From the NCBI GenBank assembly GCA_004551865.1, contig SFPR01000007.1:1-44302 (forward strand): a stretch of DNA of 44,302 bases, read 5' to 3'. Made by a program: the position numbers and the translations under genes. Origin of the DNA: Bacteroidales bacterium (GTDB lineage Bacteria; Bacteroidota; Bacteroidia; Bacteroidales; P3). Positions 17,798 through 25,339 of the stretch are shown in pieces; the first letter of the stretch is position 1; every line of letters begins with the position of its first letter. The notes under the pieces were generated by a model, which was given only the letters and a program-made list of their open reading frames with translations, was not told where the DNA came from and did no database searches.

Positions 17798-18352
17798 ATT
17801 ATAGCAACACCACAGCAGACTTTCAGAGGTAGAGGACCGCAGAAGAAAGTAGAACAACACAGAATAAATGAGAAAATAGAAGCTCCAACCGTAAGGGTAG
17901 TGGGCGAAGGTATTGAGACTGGGATTTATTCTCTCAGAGAAGCTCTCAGAATGGCAGAAGAAGCAGAGCTTGATTTGGTGGAAATATCACCAAATGCCAA
18001 CCCGCCGGTATGTAAGTTGGTGGATTATCAGAAATTGCTCTATGAGCAAAAGAAAAAACAAAAGGAAATCAAAGCCAAGTCTGCGAAAGTTGTTGTCAAA
18101 GAGATACGTCTCGGACCTCAAACAGACGAACATGACTTCAACTTTAAGTTGAAACACGCCATAAGGTTCTTGCAAGAGGGTAACAAAGTGAGAGTGGATG
18201 TTTTCTTTAAGGGTCGAACGATTGTCTATAAGGAACAAGGTGAAACACAGTTGCTTAAATTTGCCGAGGCTTTGTTGGATTATGGAAAACCTGAGCAGAT
18301 GCCAAAGTTGGAAGGCAAAAGAATGATAATGATTATCGCTCCTAAAAAATAA
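17798..18352 (+). CDS. infC: Translation initiation factor IF-3 with non-canonical AUU/AUA start
   Basis: IF-3 binds the 30S subunit, prevents premature 50S joining and proofreads the start codon. N-terminal domain HRINEKIEAPTVRVVGEG, linker with YEQKKKQKEIKAKS, and C-terminal domain KEIRLGPQTDEHDFNFK...KVRVDVFFKGRTIVYKEQG. The first ATG/GTG/TTG in frame is GTG 17900, inside the conserved N-domain, while an in-frame TAG stands at 17786-17788. The start must therefore lie between, where no standard start codon exists. ATT 17798 (or ATA 17801) follows an ideal AGGAGG. An AUU start is the classical means of IF-3 autoregulation in E. coli. The gene lies 44 nt after thrS. Confidence 0.93.
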   Translation: MIATPQQTFRGRGPQKKVEQHRINEKIEAPTVRVVGEGIETGIYSLREALRMAEEAELDLVEISPNANPPVCKLVDYQKLLYEQKKKQKEIKAKSAKVVVKEIRLGPQTDEHDFNFKLKHAIRFLQEGNKVRVDVFFKGRTIVYKEQGETQLLKFAEALLDYGKPEQMPKLEGKRMIMIIAPKK

Positions 18353-18418
18353 AATGGGAAAAACGGACGTTGTCCACACAATTAAATATAGTATAAACCA
18401 ATCAAAAAAGGATGTAAG

Positions 18419-18607
18419 ATGCCAAAAATGAAAACCAAATCGGCTGCAAAGAAACGTTTTGCAGTAACAGGTTCAGGCAGAATCAAGCGTAAACATGCTT
18501 ACCACAGCCACATTCTTACAAAGAAGTCAAACAAGAGAAAGAGAATATTGGCTTCGACGACGGTGATGAGCAATGCAGACGCAAGAAAAGTCAGAGAGAT
18601 GATTTAA
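18419..18607 (+). CDS. rpmI: 50S ribosomal protein L35
   Basis: Small basic ribosomal protein of the large subunit, 62 residues. PKMKTKSAAKKRFAVTGSGRIKR followed by a HAYHSHILTKKSNKRKR segment is the L35 signature (given in pieces). It starts at ATG 18419 with AAAAGGATG upstream. It lies between infC and rplT, the usual order. Confidence 0.97.
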   Translation: MPKMKTKSAAKKRFAVTGSGRIKRKHAYHSHILTKKSNKRKRILASTTVMSNADARKVREMI

Positions 18608-18745
18608 GATTCTGCATGAGAAAACAAAAGTAAAAAGTAAAAAAATTGTAAGGTATTTATTAACCATTGTATTCAGCCGAGAAAGTGTCTTGACAAAAAG
18701 GAAAAAATAATTCGGGACCGCTGATACGAAAAAAAAAGAAAAGTT

Positions 18746-19099
18746 ATGCCAAGAGCAGTAAACGCAGTAGCGTCAAGAGCAAGACGCAAAAAGATTTTGA
18801 ATCGCACCAAAGGTTATTGGGGCAGAGGTAAGAACGTATGGACAGTTGCCAAAAACAAATGGGAAAAGGGACAAACATACGCTTACAGAGACAGAAAAGT
18901 TAAAAAGAGAGAGTTTAGAGCATTGTGGATTAACAGAATCAATGCTGCTTGCCGTTTGAATGATGTGTCTTATTCCGTTTTCATCGGATTGCTTCACAAG
19001 AACAACATAGCACTCAACAGAAAAGTGTTGGCAGATTTGGCTATGAATCACCCTGAAGCGTTCAAGGCAGTTGTTAATCAAGTGAAGAAAAGTAACTAA
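18746..19099 (+). CDS. rplT: 50S ribosomal protein L20
   Basis: Large-subunit assembly protein, 117 residues. Typical pieces: MPRAVNAVASRARRKKILN, GYWGRGKNVWTVAK, LWINRINAACRLNDVSYS, and the end LADLAMNHPEAFKAVV. In other phyla L20 represses its own operon by binding a leader that mimics 23S rRNA. The 138 nt between rpmI and rplT are unusually long for this operon and could hold such a site, but I cannot fold it convincingly. Confidence 0.97.
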   Translation: MPRAVNAVASRARRKKILNRTKGYWGRGKNVWTVAKNKWEKGQTYAYRDRKVKKREFRALWINRINAACRLNDVSYSVFIGLLHKNNIALNRKVLADLAMNHPEAFKAVVNQVKKSN

Positions 19100-19123
19100 C
19101 ATCAAACACGAAAGGAGAGAGAA

Positions 19124-19489
19124 ATGAGTAAACCGGAATTGATGCAATATGTAGATGGTTTGACTACCATAAAAGAATATCCAGATTTCAAGGCAGGAGA
19201 CACAATCTCAGTAACATATAAAATCAAAGAGGGAAACAAAGAACGTCCACAGACATTCCAAGGTGTTGTTATACAACGTTCCGGAAGTGGTACAACTGAA
19301 ACTTTCACAATAAGAAAGATTTCTGGTGGCGTGGGTGTCGAGAGAATATTCCCATTTGCTTCGCCGTTCATCGAAAAGATAGAAGTAAACAAGAGAGGCG
19401 TTGTTCGCCGTGCAAGAATTTTCTATTTGAGAGGTTTGACCGGTAAGAAAGCGAGAATTAAAGAGAAAAAGGTGAATCTTTCCAAGTAA
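19124..19489 (+). CDS. rplS: 50S ribosomal protein L19
   Basis: Large-subunit protein at the 30S interface, 121 residues. Typical pieces: FKAGDTISVTYKIKEGNKER, QTFQGVVIQRSGSGT, ETFTIRKISGGVGVERIFP and KRGVVRRARIFYLRGLTGK (given in pieces). It follows rplT by 24 nt with GGAGAG as ribosome-binding site, so it is the last gene of the cluster before the terminator at 19531. In many bacteria rplS is instead linked to rpsP-rimM-trmD. Confidence 0.97.
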   Translation: MSKPELMQYVDGLTTIKEYPDFKAGDTISVTYKIKEGNKERPQTFQGVVIQRSGSGTTETFTIRKISGGVGVERIFPFASPFIEKIEVNKRGVVRRARIFYLRGLTGKKARIKEKKVNLSK

Positions 19490-19530
19490 TCACCACAGAT
19501 AATTTCATATTATCATTGTTTTTCATGAAG

Positions 19531-19555
19531 GAAGAGCCGTAAGGCTCTTCTTTTT
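19531..19555 (+). terminator. Intrinsic terminator after rplS
   Basis: GAAGAGCC-GTAA-GGCTCTTC followed by TTTTT: an 8-bp stem with a tetraloop ending the thrS-rplS cluster. Confidence 0.9.
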
Positions 19556-19563
19556 GTTTTACC

Positions 19564-19605
19564 AAAAAGCTGTTTTATTCTCTTAAAATAAAGTCTTTTC
19601 GTTGT
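19564..19605. repeat. Decayed two-unit palindromic array
   Basis: AAAAAGCTGTTTT at 19564 and AAAATAAAGTCTTTT at 19585 are 21 bp apart. The first unit and its spacer (GTTTTATTCTC) match the queE array at 35575-35595 closely, so this is probably an eroded copy. Confidence 0.5.
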
Positions 19606-19623
19606 AGATTTGTTGTTTAGTGA

Positions 19624-20751
19624 TTAGTTGTCGGCGGATTTCTTCTTTTGCAGCTCTTTGACGTATTTTGAAGGCAGCATTTTGAAGTGTTTTTTGAATA
19701 CTCGTAGAAATGTGGAGTAGGAGTTAAAGCCGCAGGAGCCGATGATTTCTTCCCAATTGACTTGTTGCAGGTTCTCTGTTGCGTTCAGCTTGTCGAGAAC
19801 TGACGAAAGACGAAACTCATTCACATAGTCGTAAAACGTGGAGTGCTTTACGTTCTTGATATAGCTCGACAGGTATTGTCTGTTTGTGCCGAGCAGTGAG
19901 GCAAGTGAGTTGAGAGATAGGTCTTTGTTTAGGAAATATTTGTTGCTTTCGACAATTTCGTCAATGTTTTTCTTGATTGCTTTTTCGTGATAGGCTTTTT
20001 CATATAGTGAGCAGCTTTTGGGTTTGGTTTGTTCTTTACTATCGTTGTTTGTTGTGTAGATTTGTTGTTTCATTGCACTCTTTGTAATATACAGAGAGGC
20101 AATACCGGCAACCAAACACCAAAGAATGTCTATTATCAAGTTGTTTGAGTTGTAATAGGTCGAGAACCAAGATTTTTGAACTATACTTTCAACAATCCAA
20201 ACTCCTGCCATGACAAGCAAAATTCTCAATACCACACATACCCATCGCAGATCGAAATATTGGAGGTCAGAGATGTTTTGTTTGAGCATGTTTGTGTATC
20301 GTTTTACTCTTACTTCCAATATGAAATAAAATGAAACCACTAAAATACAAGTCAAAATAATGTCGAAGAAATAGACGTAATCGCTGCCTGTTAGGGCATA
20401 TACGATGACCGACAACACAAATGTGCAGGGTATGAGAAGAAGGTGTTTGAGTTTATAGAGTTTTGGAGAGATTAAATCGATGATAAAAACTATCCAGAGA
20501 CTACTTACGCAGAAGTCATATGTGAGAAATAATGTGTTTATAAAGTCTGCATTGTCTGATTTGTTGAATAACATTACGAAATAGTTGTTGAAAAATGCCA
20601 AAGCGTGGCAGCACAGTACTACGGAGAGTATCTTTTGAAATCTGTACTTGTATCCGTTCATTTTGAGCATGAAATGGCATAGCAACATCAAACATGCTGT
20701 GATTCCTGAAAGGAAACAAAGTGTCAAAACGTAAAAATTTGTCTGTATCAT
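19624..20751 (-). CDS. AraC-family transcriptional regulator with membrane-embedded N-terminus
   Basis: Predicted membrane-anchored DNA-binding regulator. Residues 1-220 contain about six to seven hydrophobic segments (FYVLTLCFLSGITACLMLLC, LSVVLCCHALAFFNNYFVML, IVFIIDLI, HLLLIPCTFVLSVIVYAL, FFDIILTCILVVSFYFI and others). The C-terminal 110 residues form an AraC/XylS double helix-turn-helix (LSLNSLASLLGTNRQYLSSYI; IIGSCGFNSYSTFLRVFKKHF). This architecture is common in Bacteroidota and suggests sensing at or in the membrane. The ligand and targets are unknown. It is transcribed away from the candidate small RNA at 20883. Confidence 0.82.
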   Translation of the reverse strand: MIQTNFYVLTLCFLSGITACLMLLCHFMLKMNGYKYRFQKILSVVLCCHALAFFNNYFVMLFNKSDNADFINTLFLTYDFCVSSLWIVFIIDLISPKLYKLKHLLLIPCTFVLSVIVYALTGSDYVYFFDIILTCILVVSFYFILEVRVKRYTNMLKQNISDLQYFDLRWVCVVLRILLVMAGVWIVESIVQKSWFSTYYNSNNLIIDILWCLVAGIASLYITKSAMKQQIYTTNNDSKEQTKPKSCSLYEKAYHEKAIKKNIDEIVESNKYFLNKDLSLNSLASLLGTNRQYLSSYIKNVKHSTFYDYVNEFRLSSVLDKLNATENLQQVNWEEIIGSCGFNSYSTFLRVFKKHFKMLPSKYVKELQKKKSADN

Positions 20752-20869
20752 TTTGCAAATTTACAAAAAGTTTTGAATATAGATTACTAACTTCTAATCA
20801 CTTACAATGTTTTTGAAAATTTGACACTTTCTTTTGAAGTATTGCAATGGTTTGTTTGTCAAAAGGTGA

Positions 20870-20878
20870 TACCTTTGC
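20870..20878 (+). promoter_or_regulatory. Orphan promoter of the candidate small RNA
   Basis: TACCTTTGC is an exact -7 box pointing into a region with no protein gene. The -33 is poor: TTTG at 20851-20854 is only 15 nt away. Confidence 0.5.
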
Positions 20879-20882
20879 ATCT

Positions 20883-21004
20883 GTTGGCAGTTCGATAGAA
20901 AGTTGTAATTTTCTTTGTGTGCCGATTGGTATGAACACTACGATGTTGCTATAAAACTAAATTAAACCCCGCTCTCGTCCTTTCTCCATGGACGAGAGTT
21001 TTTT
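20883..21004 (+). ncRNA. Candidate small RNA, about 120 nt
   Basis: Inferred transcript from the TACCTTTGC promoter at 20870 to the intrinsic terminator at 20972-21004. Its 5' part can fold into a nested stem: GGCA 20886-20889 with TGCC 20920-20923, and AGAAA 20897-20901 with TTTCT 20910-20914. The 3' end is a 9-bp terminator hairpin with a T run. The next gene, trkH, is on the opposite strand, so this is not a leader of a downstream gene. It overlaps no known RNA motif I recognise (not 6S, 4.5S or tmRNA). Expression is unproven. Confidence 0.42.
20972..21004 (+). terminator. Intrinsic terminator of the candidate small RNA
   Basis: CTCTCGTCC (20972-20980) and GGACGAGAG (20990-20998) form a 9-bp stem followed by TTTTTT on the + strand. 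On the minus strand the downstream sequence is CGGGGTTTAA, so it is a poorer terminator for trkH. Confidence 0.8.
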
Positions 21005-21073
21005 GTAGCTCAATCATCTGAAATCCGGCTTTGATTTTTGTAAATTTGCGAAAAAAATCCGAAGAACAATAGG

Positions 21074-22531
21074 TTATTTTCTCCAAAACGAAGGTGAGAA
21101 GAGTACGAGTACGGTTGCAATTTCCAATCTGCCGAGATACATTGCCGCAAACAATATCCATTTTGATATAACGGGAGCATCGGCAAACGAACCGAAGCCT
21201 CCGTATTCTCCGAGTGTAGGTCCAATGTTGGACACACAAGTTATGGCAGAGCTGAACGCCTCTTCCATGCCGAAACCGCTCAAAACGAGTGCGAACATCG
21301 TTACTATGAGAGAGATAACGAACATAAGAAAGATAACCATTACGTTGTTCATCACATTATCTTGTACAATTTTGCCGTCCAATTTCAGTGGCAGATAGGC
21401 AGATGAGTGAACGCCACGCTTTATTATCCTTCTTGCATTTTTGAACAGCAATATCATTCTCACTAATTTTAGTCCGCCTGAGGTAGAGCCGCTCATAGAG
21501 CCGCAGAACATGAGAAAGACCAAAATAAGAACGGCAGGCAGCGGCCAGAGTGAGTAATCGTCCAATACAAATCCTGTGGAAGATATGAAACTTACGGTAT
21601 GGAACAAAGCACTTCTGAAAGCATATTCCACACTTGGGCTTTGCGGCAAAATCCATGCAAATATCACCAAGGCAGAGATGAGTATCGTCAGTACATATAC
21701 CTTAAATTCTTCGCTCTTTCTCAGGTGTGAGAATTGTCCTTTGAAGCAATAGTATATCAAGATGAAGTTTGTTCCTGCGGGAATCATGAAAAGTATCATC
21801 ACATACTGCAAAAGCGGTGAGAATGCGGCGGCAGAAGAATTTTTTGTGGAATATCCGCCCGAGGCAAGGGTGGAAAAGGCATGGTTGAGGGCGTCAAAAA
21901 AGTCCATTCCGCACAGAGTATATACTGTGCAGCAGATTGCGGTCAGCACAAAATAGACTCCGCAGATGATTTTACCTGTTGTTCCTATGTGAGGTGAGAT
22001 TTTGGTTTTGCTCGGTCCTGCACTCTCGGCAGAAAATAGTGCCATGGCTCCGCCTCCAATCGAAGGAATGAACGAAATGACTATTACCACAATTCCCACT
22101 CCTCCAATCCAGTGGGTGAGGCTTCTCCACAGCAAAATGCCTTTGGGAAGTGCTTCCAAATCGTCAAGGTTGCTTGCTCCGGTTGTGGTAAATCCCGACA
22201 TGGTTTCAAGTGCTGCCGTGCTAAAGTCTTTTGCATATCCGCCAATCAGGTATGGCAGTGTGCCGAAAAAGGTCATTATCAACCAGATTGAGGCAACTAT
22301 CAAAATGCCGAGGCGTCGGTCAATGTCAATCTTTTGAGGACGAATTGCAAAGCGAAGCAATGTTCCTACCGAAAGAGTTATCAGTGCCGACAAAAAGATG
22401 CTTGTTGCATCGCCCTGCCCATACCAAAGTGCTGCAATGAGAGAAATGAACATAAATCCGGCCTCTATTATCAACAGAAGTCCGATTACCTTCAATCCTG
22501 TCAGTATTTGATTTTTTTCAATGCTTCTCAT
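21074..22531 (-). CDS. trkH: TrkH-family potassium uptake channel protein
   Basis: Inner-membrane K+-translocating subunit of a Trk/Ktr-type system. Four membrane-pore-membrane repeats are visible, with selectivity-filter regions TMSGFTTTGASNLDD, STLASGGYSTKN, SFISSTGFVLDDY and TCVSNIGPTLGEYG. Their glycines (TTGAS, SGGYS, STGF, NIGP) mark the four pore loops. The start is ATG 22531 (MRSIEKNQ); a TTG eight codons upstream is in frame. Length is about 485. The regulatory NAD-binding partner TrkA, which in many Bacteroidales is the neighbour, is not present; here the gene follows truB by about 80 nt at the end of an envelope operon. Confidence 0.92.
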   Translation of the reverse strand: MRSIEKNQILTGLKVIGLLLIIEAGFMFISLIAALWYGQGDATSIFLSALITLSVGTLLRFAIRPQKIDIDRRLGILIVASIWLIMTFFGTLPYLIGGYAKDFSTAALETMSGFTTTGASNLDDLEALPKGILLWRSLTHWIGGVGIVVIVISFIPSIGGGAMALFSAESAGPSKTKISPHIGTTGKIICGVYFVLTAICCTVYTLCGMDFFDALNHAFSTLASGGYSTKNSSAAAFSPLLQYVMILFMIPAGTNFILIYYCFKGQFSHLRKSEEFKVYVLTILISALVIFAWILPQSPSVEYAFRSALFHTVSFISSTGFVLDDYSLWPLPAVLILVFLMFCGSMSGSTSGGLKLVRMILLFKNARRIIKRGVHSSAYLPLKLDGKIVQDNVMNNVMVIFLMFVISLIVTMFALVLSGFGMEEAFSSAITCVSNIGPTLGEYGGFGSFADAPVISKWILFAAMYLGRLEIATVLVLFSPSFWRK

Positions 22532-22614
22532 GGCGTCTTTTTTGAGTTGTCGCAAAGCAGGGAAACGGCTTTGCGAGTATTCATTTATCCTTTGAGCCGG
22601 CTTGTTTGCGGAGT

Positions 22615-23319
22615 TTAGCTCTGTGAAGGTGAATGTGGAGGGTATAGGTCGGCAATTTGCTCAATCGAGAGTGCTTCTTCTAAGGAGTGCTCTCCAATTT
22701 TGGTTCTGCAAAGCGACGAAAGATAAGCTCCCGATTGCAGTCTTTCGCCAAAGTCTCTGGCTATAGAGCGAATGTATGTCCCTTTTGAACATCTGATACG
22801 AAATGATACTTCCGGCATCTGCACATCGGTTATTTCAAATTCGGCAATGTGTATTCGGCGTTGCTTTATCTCGATGTCTTTTCCGTCTCTTGCCTTGCTG
22901 TATGCCCTTACACCTCCGACTTTTATTGCAGAAAAGATTGGAGGAGTTTGCATTTGCTCTCCAATGAAGCTCTCTGCTGTTTGCAGAATACTTTCGCGTG
23001 TTATGTGGTTGGTCGGATAAGTTGCGTCAATCGGCTTTTCTTTGTCGTAACTTGCCGTTGTACCTCCGAGAGTGAACACTCCGGTATATTCTTTCTCCTT
23101 TGCCTGAAACTCTTCTATGCGTTTGGTATATCTGCCCACGCACAAAATCAAAAGCCCTGTTGCCAAAGGATCGAGCGTTCCTGCGTGTCCTATCTTTATC
23201 TTCTTGGTGTTGAAATGTTTTTTGAGGATAAACTGCACCTTTTTGGTGGCTTGAAACGAACTCCACTCGTATGGTTTGTTCAACAGTAGGTATCCTCCTT
23301 GTTCAAGGTCTATTCTCAC
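22615..23319 (-). CDS. truB: tRNA pseudouridine-55 synthase
   Basis: Makes pseudouridine 55 in the T-loop of tRNAs. Conserved pieces: GGYLLLNKPYEWSSFQ, KIGHAGTLDPLATGLLILCVGR with the catalytic aspartate (in pieces KIGHAGTLDP, LATGLLILCVG), YTGVFTLGGTTASYD, and SKGTYIRSIARDFGE. The short form lacks a C-terminal PUA domain. I choose the GTG at 23319, which shares one base with the uppP stop (TAGTG) and has GGAGG 7 nt upstream. The alternative ATG 23346 would add nine non-conserved residues and lies inside uppP. Confidence 0.92.
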   Translation of the reverse strand: MRIDLEQGGYLLLNKPYEWSSFQATKKVQFILKKHFNTKKIKIGHAGTLDPLATGLLILCVGRYTKRIEEFQAKEKEYTGVFTLGGTTASYDKEKPIDATYPTNHITRESILQTAESFIGEQMQTPPIFSAIKVGGVRAYSKARDGKDIEIKQRRIHIAEFEITDVQMPEVSFRIRCSKGTYIRSIARDFGERLQSGAYLSSLCRTKIGEHSLEEALSIEQIADLYPPHSPSQS

Positions 23320-24113
23320 TACGCAACCTCCAATGGAATACCGCAAAACATAAGTATGATTATCAGCAATCCGACAACAATTCTGTAATATCCGAATGCT
23401 TTAAATCCATACTTTGTAAGAAAGCTGATAAAAAACTTGATTGCTAAAATGGCAACAATAAAAGCAACAAGGTTTCCTATCAAAAGCGTTGCCAAATTGT
23501 CGCTCAACAATTGCATTCCGCTTTCTGAGGTAAAGGCTTTGAGCAGTTTGTATCCCGAAGCGGCTGCCATGGTCGGCACTGCAAGGAAAAAGGAAAACTC
23601 GGCTGCTGTTTTGCGTGAGAGTTTCTGTGTCATACCTCCCACGATTGTTGCCATTGAGCGGCTCACTCCCGGAATCATTGCAACACATTGAGCCAAACCT
23701 ATCATAAAACTCTTTTTGTAGGTGATGGTTTGGTCTTTTGCAGGGTTGTTAAACCACTTATCGACAAACAGCATGAACACTCCTCCGACTACAAGCATGA
23801 TTGATACAACCCATACGTTCTCCAAGAAGCTGTCAATCAAGTCTCCTGCCAAGAAACCGATGATTGCGGCAGGTATAAAAGCCACCAAGAGTTTCCAATA
23901 GAACTCCCAAGTTTGGAAGAAACGCTTCCAATACATTACAAGGACTGAAAGAATGGCTCCAAACTGAATGCAGACCGTGAAGAGCTTGATAAATTCATCG
24001 CTTTTGATACCTAAAATTCCCTGAGTGATAATCATGTGTCCTGTTGAGGAGACCGGCAGAAATTCTGTCAGACCTTCGACTATCGAAATGATGATTGCTT
24101 GTATTGTATTCAT
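23319..24113 (-). CDS. uppP: Undecaprenyl-diphosphatase (BacA/UppP)
   Basis: Inner-membrane phosphatase that recycles the C55 lipid carrier for peptidoglycan and other surface glycans; overproduction gives bacitracin resistance in other bacteria. Active-site signatures: EGLTEFLPVSSTGHMII near residue 13 (Glu-rich motif) and PGVSRSMATIVGGM near residue 150. Eight or so hydrophobic helices, 264 residues, the normal length. It starts 4 nt after the DUF3098 gene, and its stop touches the truB start. Confidence 0.96.
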   Translation of the reverse strand: MNTIQAIIISIVEGLTEFLPVSSTGHMIITQGILGIKSDEFIKLFTVCIQFGAILSVLVMYWKRFFQTWEFYWKLLVAFIPAAIIGFLAGDLIDSFLENVWVVSIMLVVGGVFMLFVDKWFNNPAKDQTITYKKSFMIGLAQCVAMIPGVSRSMATIVGGMTQKLSRKTAAEFSFFLAVPTMAAASGYKLLKAFTSESGMQLLSDNLATLLIGNLVAFIVAILAIKFFISFLTKYGFKAFGYYRIVVGLLIIILMFCGIPLEVA

Positions 24114-24117
24114 TGTG

Positions 24118-24369
24118 TTACTTTGCTTTTTTCATGATTGCATAAACTTCCACTACCAATCCTCCTACTATAAAGACCGGTGCCCACAACATTCGACGGC
24201 TGTTGAAAAGTGCTTCGCTGAATTGGTCGGGATTGTTGCTGCCTCCACCGCTCAATAAGATGTATCCTATTGCCAAGATGACCAAGCCTATTCCCATTAT
24301 GATGTAATTCCATTTTCCGAAGACGAAATCTCTTTTTGTGTCTTCCTGAGGTTTGTTTGTCTTTTCCAT
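24118..24369 (-). CDS. DUF3098 small membrane protein
   Basis: An 83-residue protein with two hydrophobic helices: YIIMGIGLVILAIGYILL (about 24-41) and RMLWAPVFIVGGLVVEVYAI (about 58-77). The glycine-serine turn LSGGGSNNPDQFSEALFN lies between them, and the N-terminus is charged. This small protein is conserved in Bacteroidota between ftsX and uppP, exactly as here, with 13 nt to ftsX and 4 nt to uppP. Function unknown; the context suggests the cell envelope or division. Confidence 0.85.
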   Translation of the reverse strand: MEKTNKPQEDTKRDFVFGKWNYIIMGIGLVILAIGYILLSGGGSNNPDQFSEALFNSRRMLWAPVFIVGGLVVEVYAIMKKAK

Positions 24370-24382
24370 TTCGATTATTTTT

Positions 24383-25261
24383 CTATTTGTATAATTTGCT
24401 GCTGTTTAAGTTCATGCTCTTGCGAACGGCATTGTAGGTAAAGCAGAAGGAGAGAAGCACTCCCAAAACTACGATTGCTACTCCCACAAATGCGTATATC
24501 TTTATGTGTTCTGCCAATACCAAGCCTTTGATGCCCGAATAAACCCAATAGAGTACTCCTGCGAGCAATCCGTCGGCAACAAGTGAGCCTATAAGTCCCA
24601 AAATTACTCCGCGAACAACAAAAGGTCGGCGAATAAATCCGGCTTTTGCTCCAACAAGTTCCATTGAGCGTATTTGCAAACGTTTGCTGTTTATCGTAAG
24701 TCGAATTGTGTGATTGATAAGAGTAACAGCTATGAAGAGCAAACATAAGAAGAGTACGAATATAAAGGCACTTATGTTGTAAATTGCGTCATTGATGTCG
24801 GTTACAAGGTCATGACGATAATCTACAACATCGACTATGTCTTTTGCTTCCACTGTTACAATAAATTGTTTGATTTCCGAAATTTTCAGAGCTTGGGCTT
24901 TGAGGTTTACTTCGATAGATGCTTGGTAGGGATTGACCGAATCTAATACTGAAAGGTGGTCTTCACCCATTACTTTGTTCATCATCTGTGCTGCCTGCTC
25001 GGAAGAGATAAATCGAGTCGATTTAACCTTTGGATTTTTCTTTATTTCGTCCTCCAATTCTTTTGCTTGTTGCTCATCGGTGCCAAGGTTGAGATACACC
25101 GTAAAAGAAACTTGTTCCTTGATTTGCTGACTTGTGGTGTAGGTATGGTAAATAAACAAGGTTATAAAGCCCAAAAGAAACATCACAAGTGAGATGCTCA
25201 ATACTGTGGAGAAGTTTACGCTCCAAAGAATGAATGATTTGTGTTTGTGTCTTGTGTTCAT
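24383..25261 (-). CDS. ftsX: Cell division protein FtsX
   Basis: ABC-type permease-like protein that with FtsE couples the divisome to peptidoglycan hydrolases. It has a cytoplasmic N-terminus, a first TM (STVLSISLVMFLLGFITLFI), a periplasmic domain (about residues 55-165) and three C-terminal TMs (ISAFIFVLFLCLLFIAVTLI; GVILGLIGSLVADGLLAGVL; IYAFVGVAIVVLGVLLSFCF). MELVGAKAGFIRRPFVVRG between them is typical of FtsX. The start is ATG 25261: the upstream TTG 25282 lies within the -7 promoter box and cannot be used. No ftsE is beside it. It is the first gene of the ftsX-DUF3098-uppP-truB-trkH operon. Confidence 0.94.
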   Translation of the reverse strand: MNTRHKHKSFILWSVNFSTVLSISLVMFLLGFITLFIYHTYTTSQQIKEQVSFTVYLNLGTDEQQAKELEDEIKKNPKVKSTRFISSEQAAQMMNKVMGEDHLSVLDSVNPYQASIEVNLKAQALKISEIKQFIVTVEAKDIVDVVDYRHDLVTDINDAIYNISAFIFVLFLCLLFIAVTLINHTIRLTINSKRLQIRSMELVGAKAGFIRRPFVVRGVILGLIGSLVADGLLAGVLYWVYSGIKGLVLAEHIKIYAFVGVAIVVLGVLLSFCFTYNAVRKSMNLNSSKLYK

Positions 25262-25278
25262 ATCAAAAAAAATATCGG

Positions 25279-25310
25279 GCAAAGGTACAAAAAAAGCACT
25301 TTATGGCAAA
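25279..25310 (-). promoter_or_regulatory. Promoter of the ftsX operon
   Basis: On the minus strand TTTG (25310-25307), 19 nt spacer, TACCTTTGC (25287-25279): a consensus promoter 18 nt before ATG 25261. It overlaps a degenerate palindromic array. Confidence 0.85.
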
Positions 25311-25333
25311 ATAAAACGCCGAGATAGCTGTTT
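25292..25333. repeat. Degenerate two-unit palindromic array in a divergent promoter region
   Basis: Unit-like blocks at 25292 (AAAAGCACTTTATGGCAAAAT in two parts: AAAAGCACTTTA, TGGCAAAAT) and 25313 (AAAACGCCGAGAT), 21 bp apart. The TGGCAAAAT spacer matches intact arrays. The block carries the ftsX -33 element. Confidence 0.5.
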
Positions 25334-25339
25334 TTTTTG

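Larger units (their letters stand above)
20752..21073. other. Intergenic region holding a candidate small-RNA transcription unit
   Basis: A 322-base stretch with no protein gene. The + strand carries a consensus -7 box (20870) and a strong terminator (20972-21004). The only open frame between them encodes seven residues (20932-20955, MNTTMLL). Confidence 0.6.

Noticed and set aside
25262..25282. Longer ftsX start at TTG 25282
   Set aside because: The codon lies inside the -7 promoter box, so it would not be transcribed.
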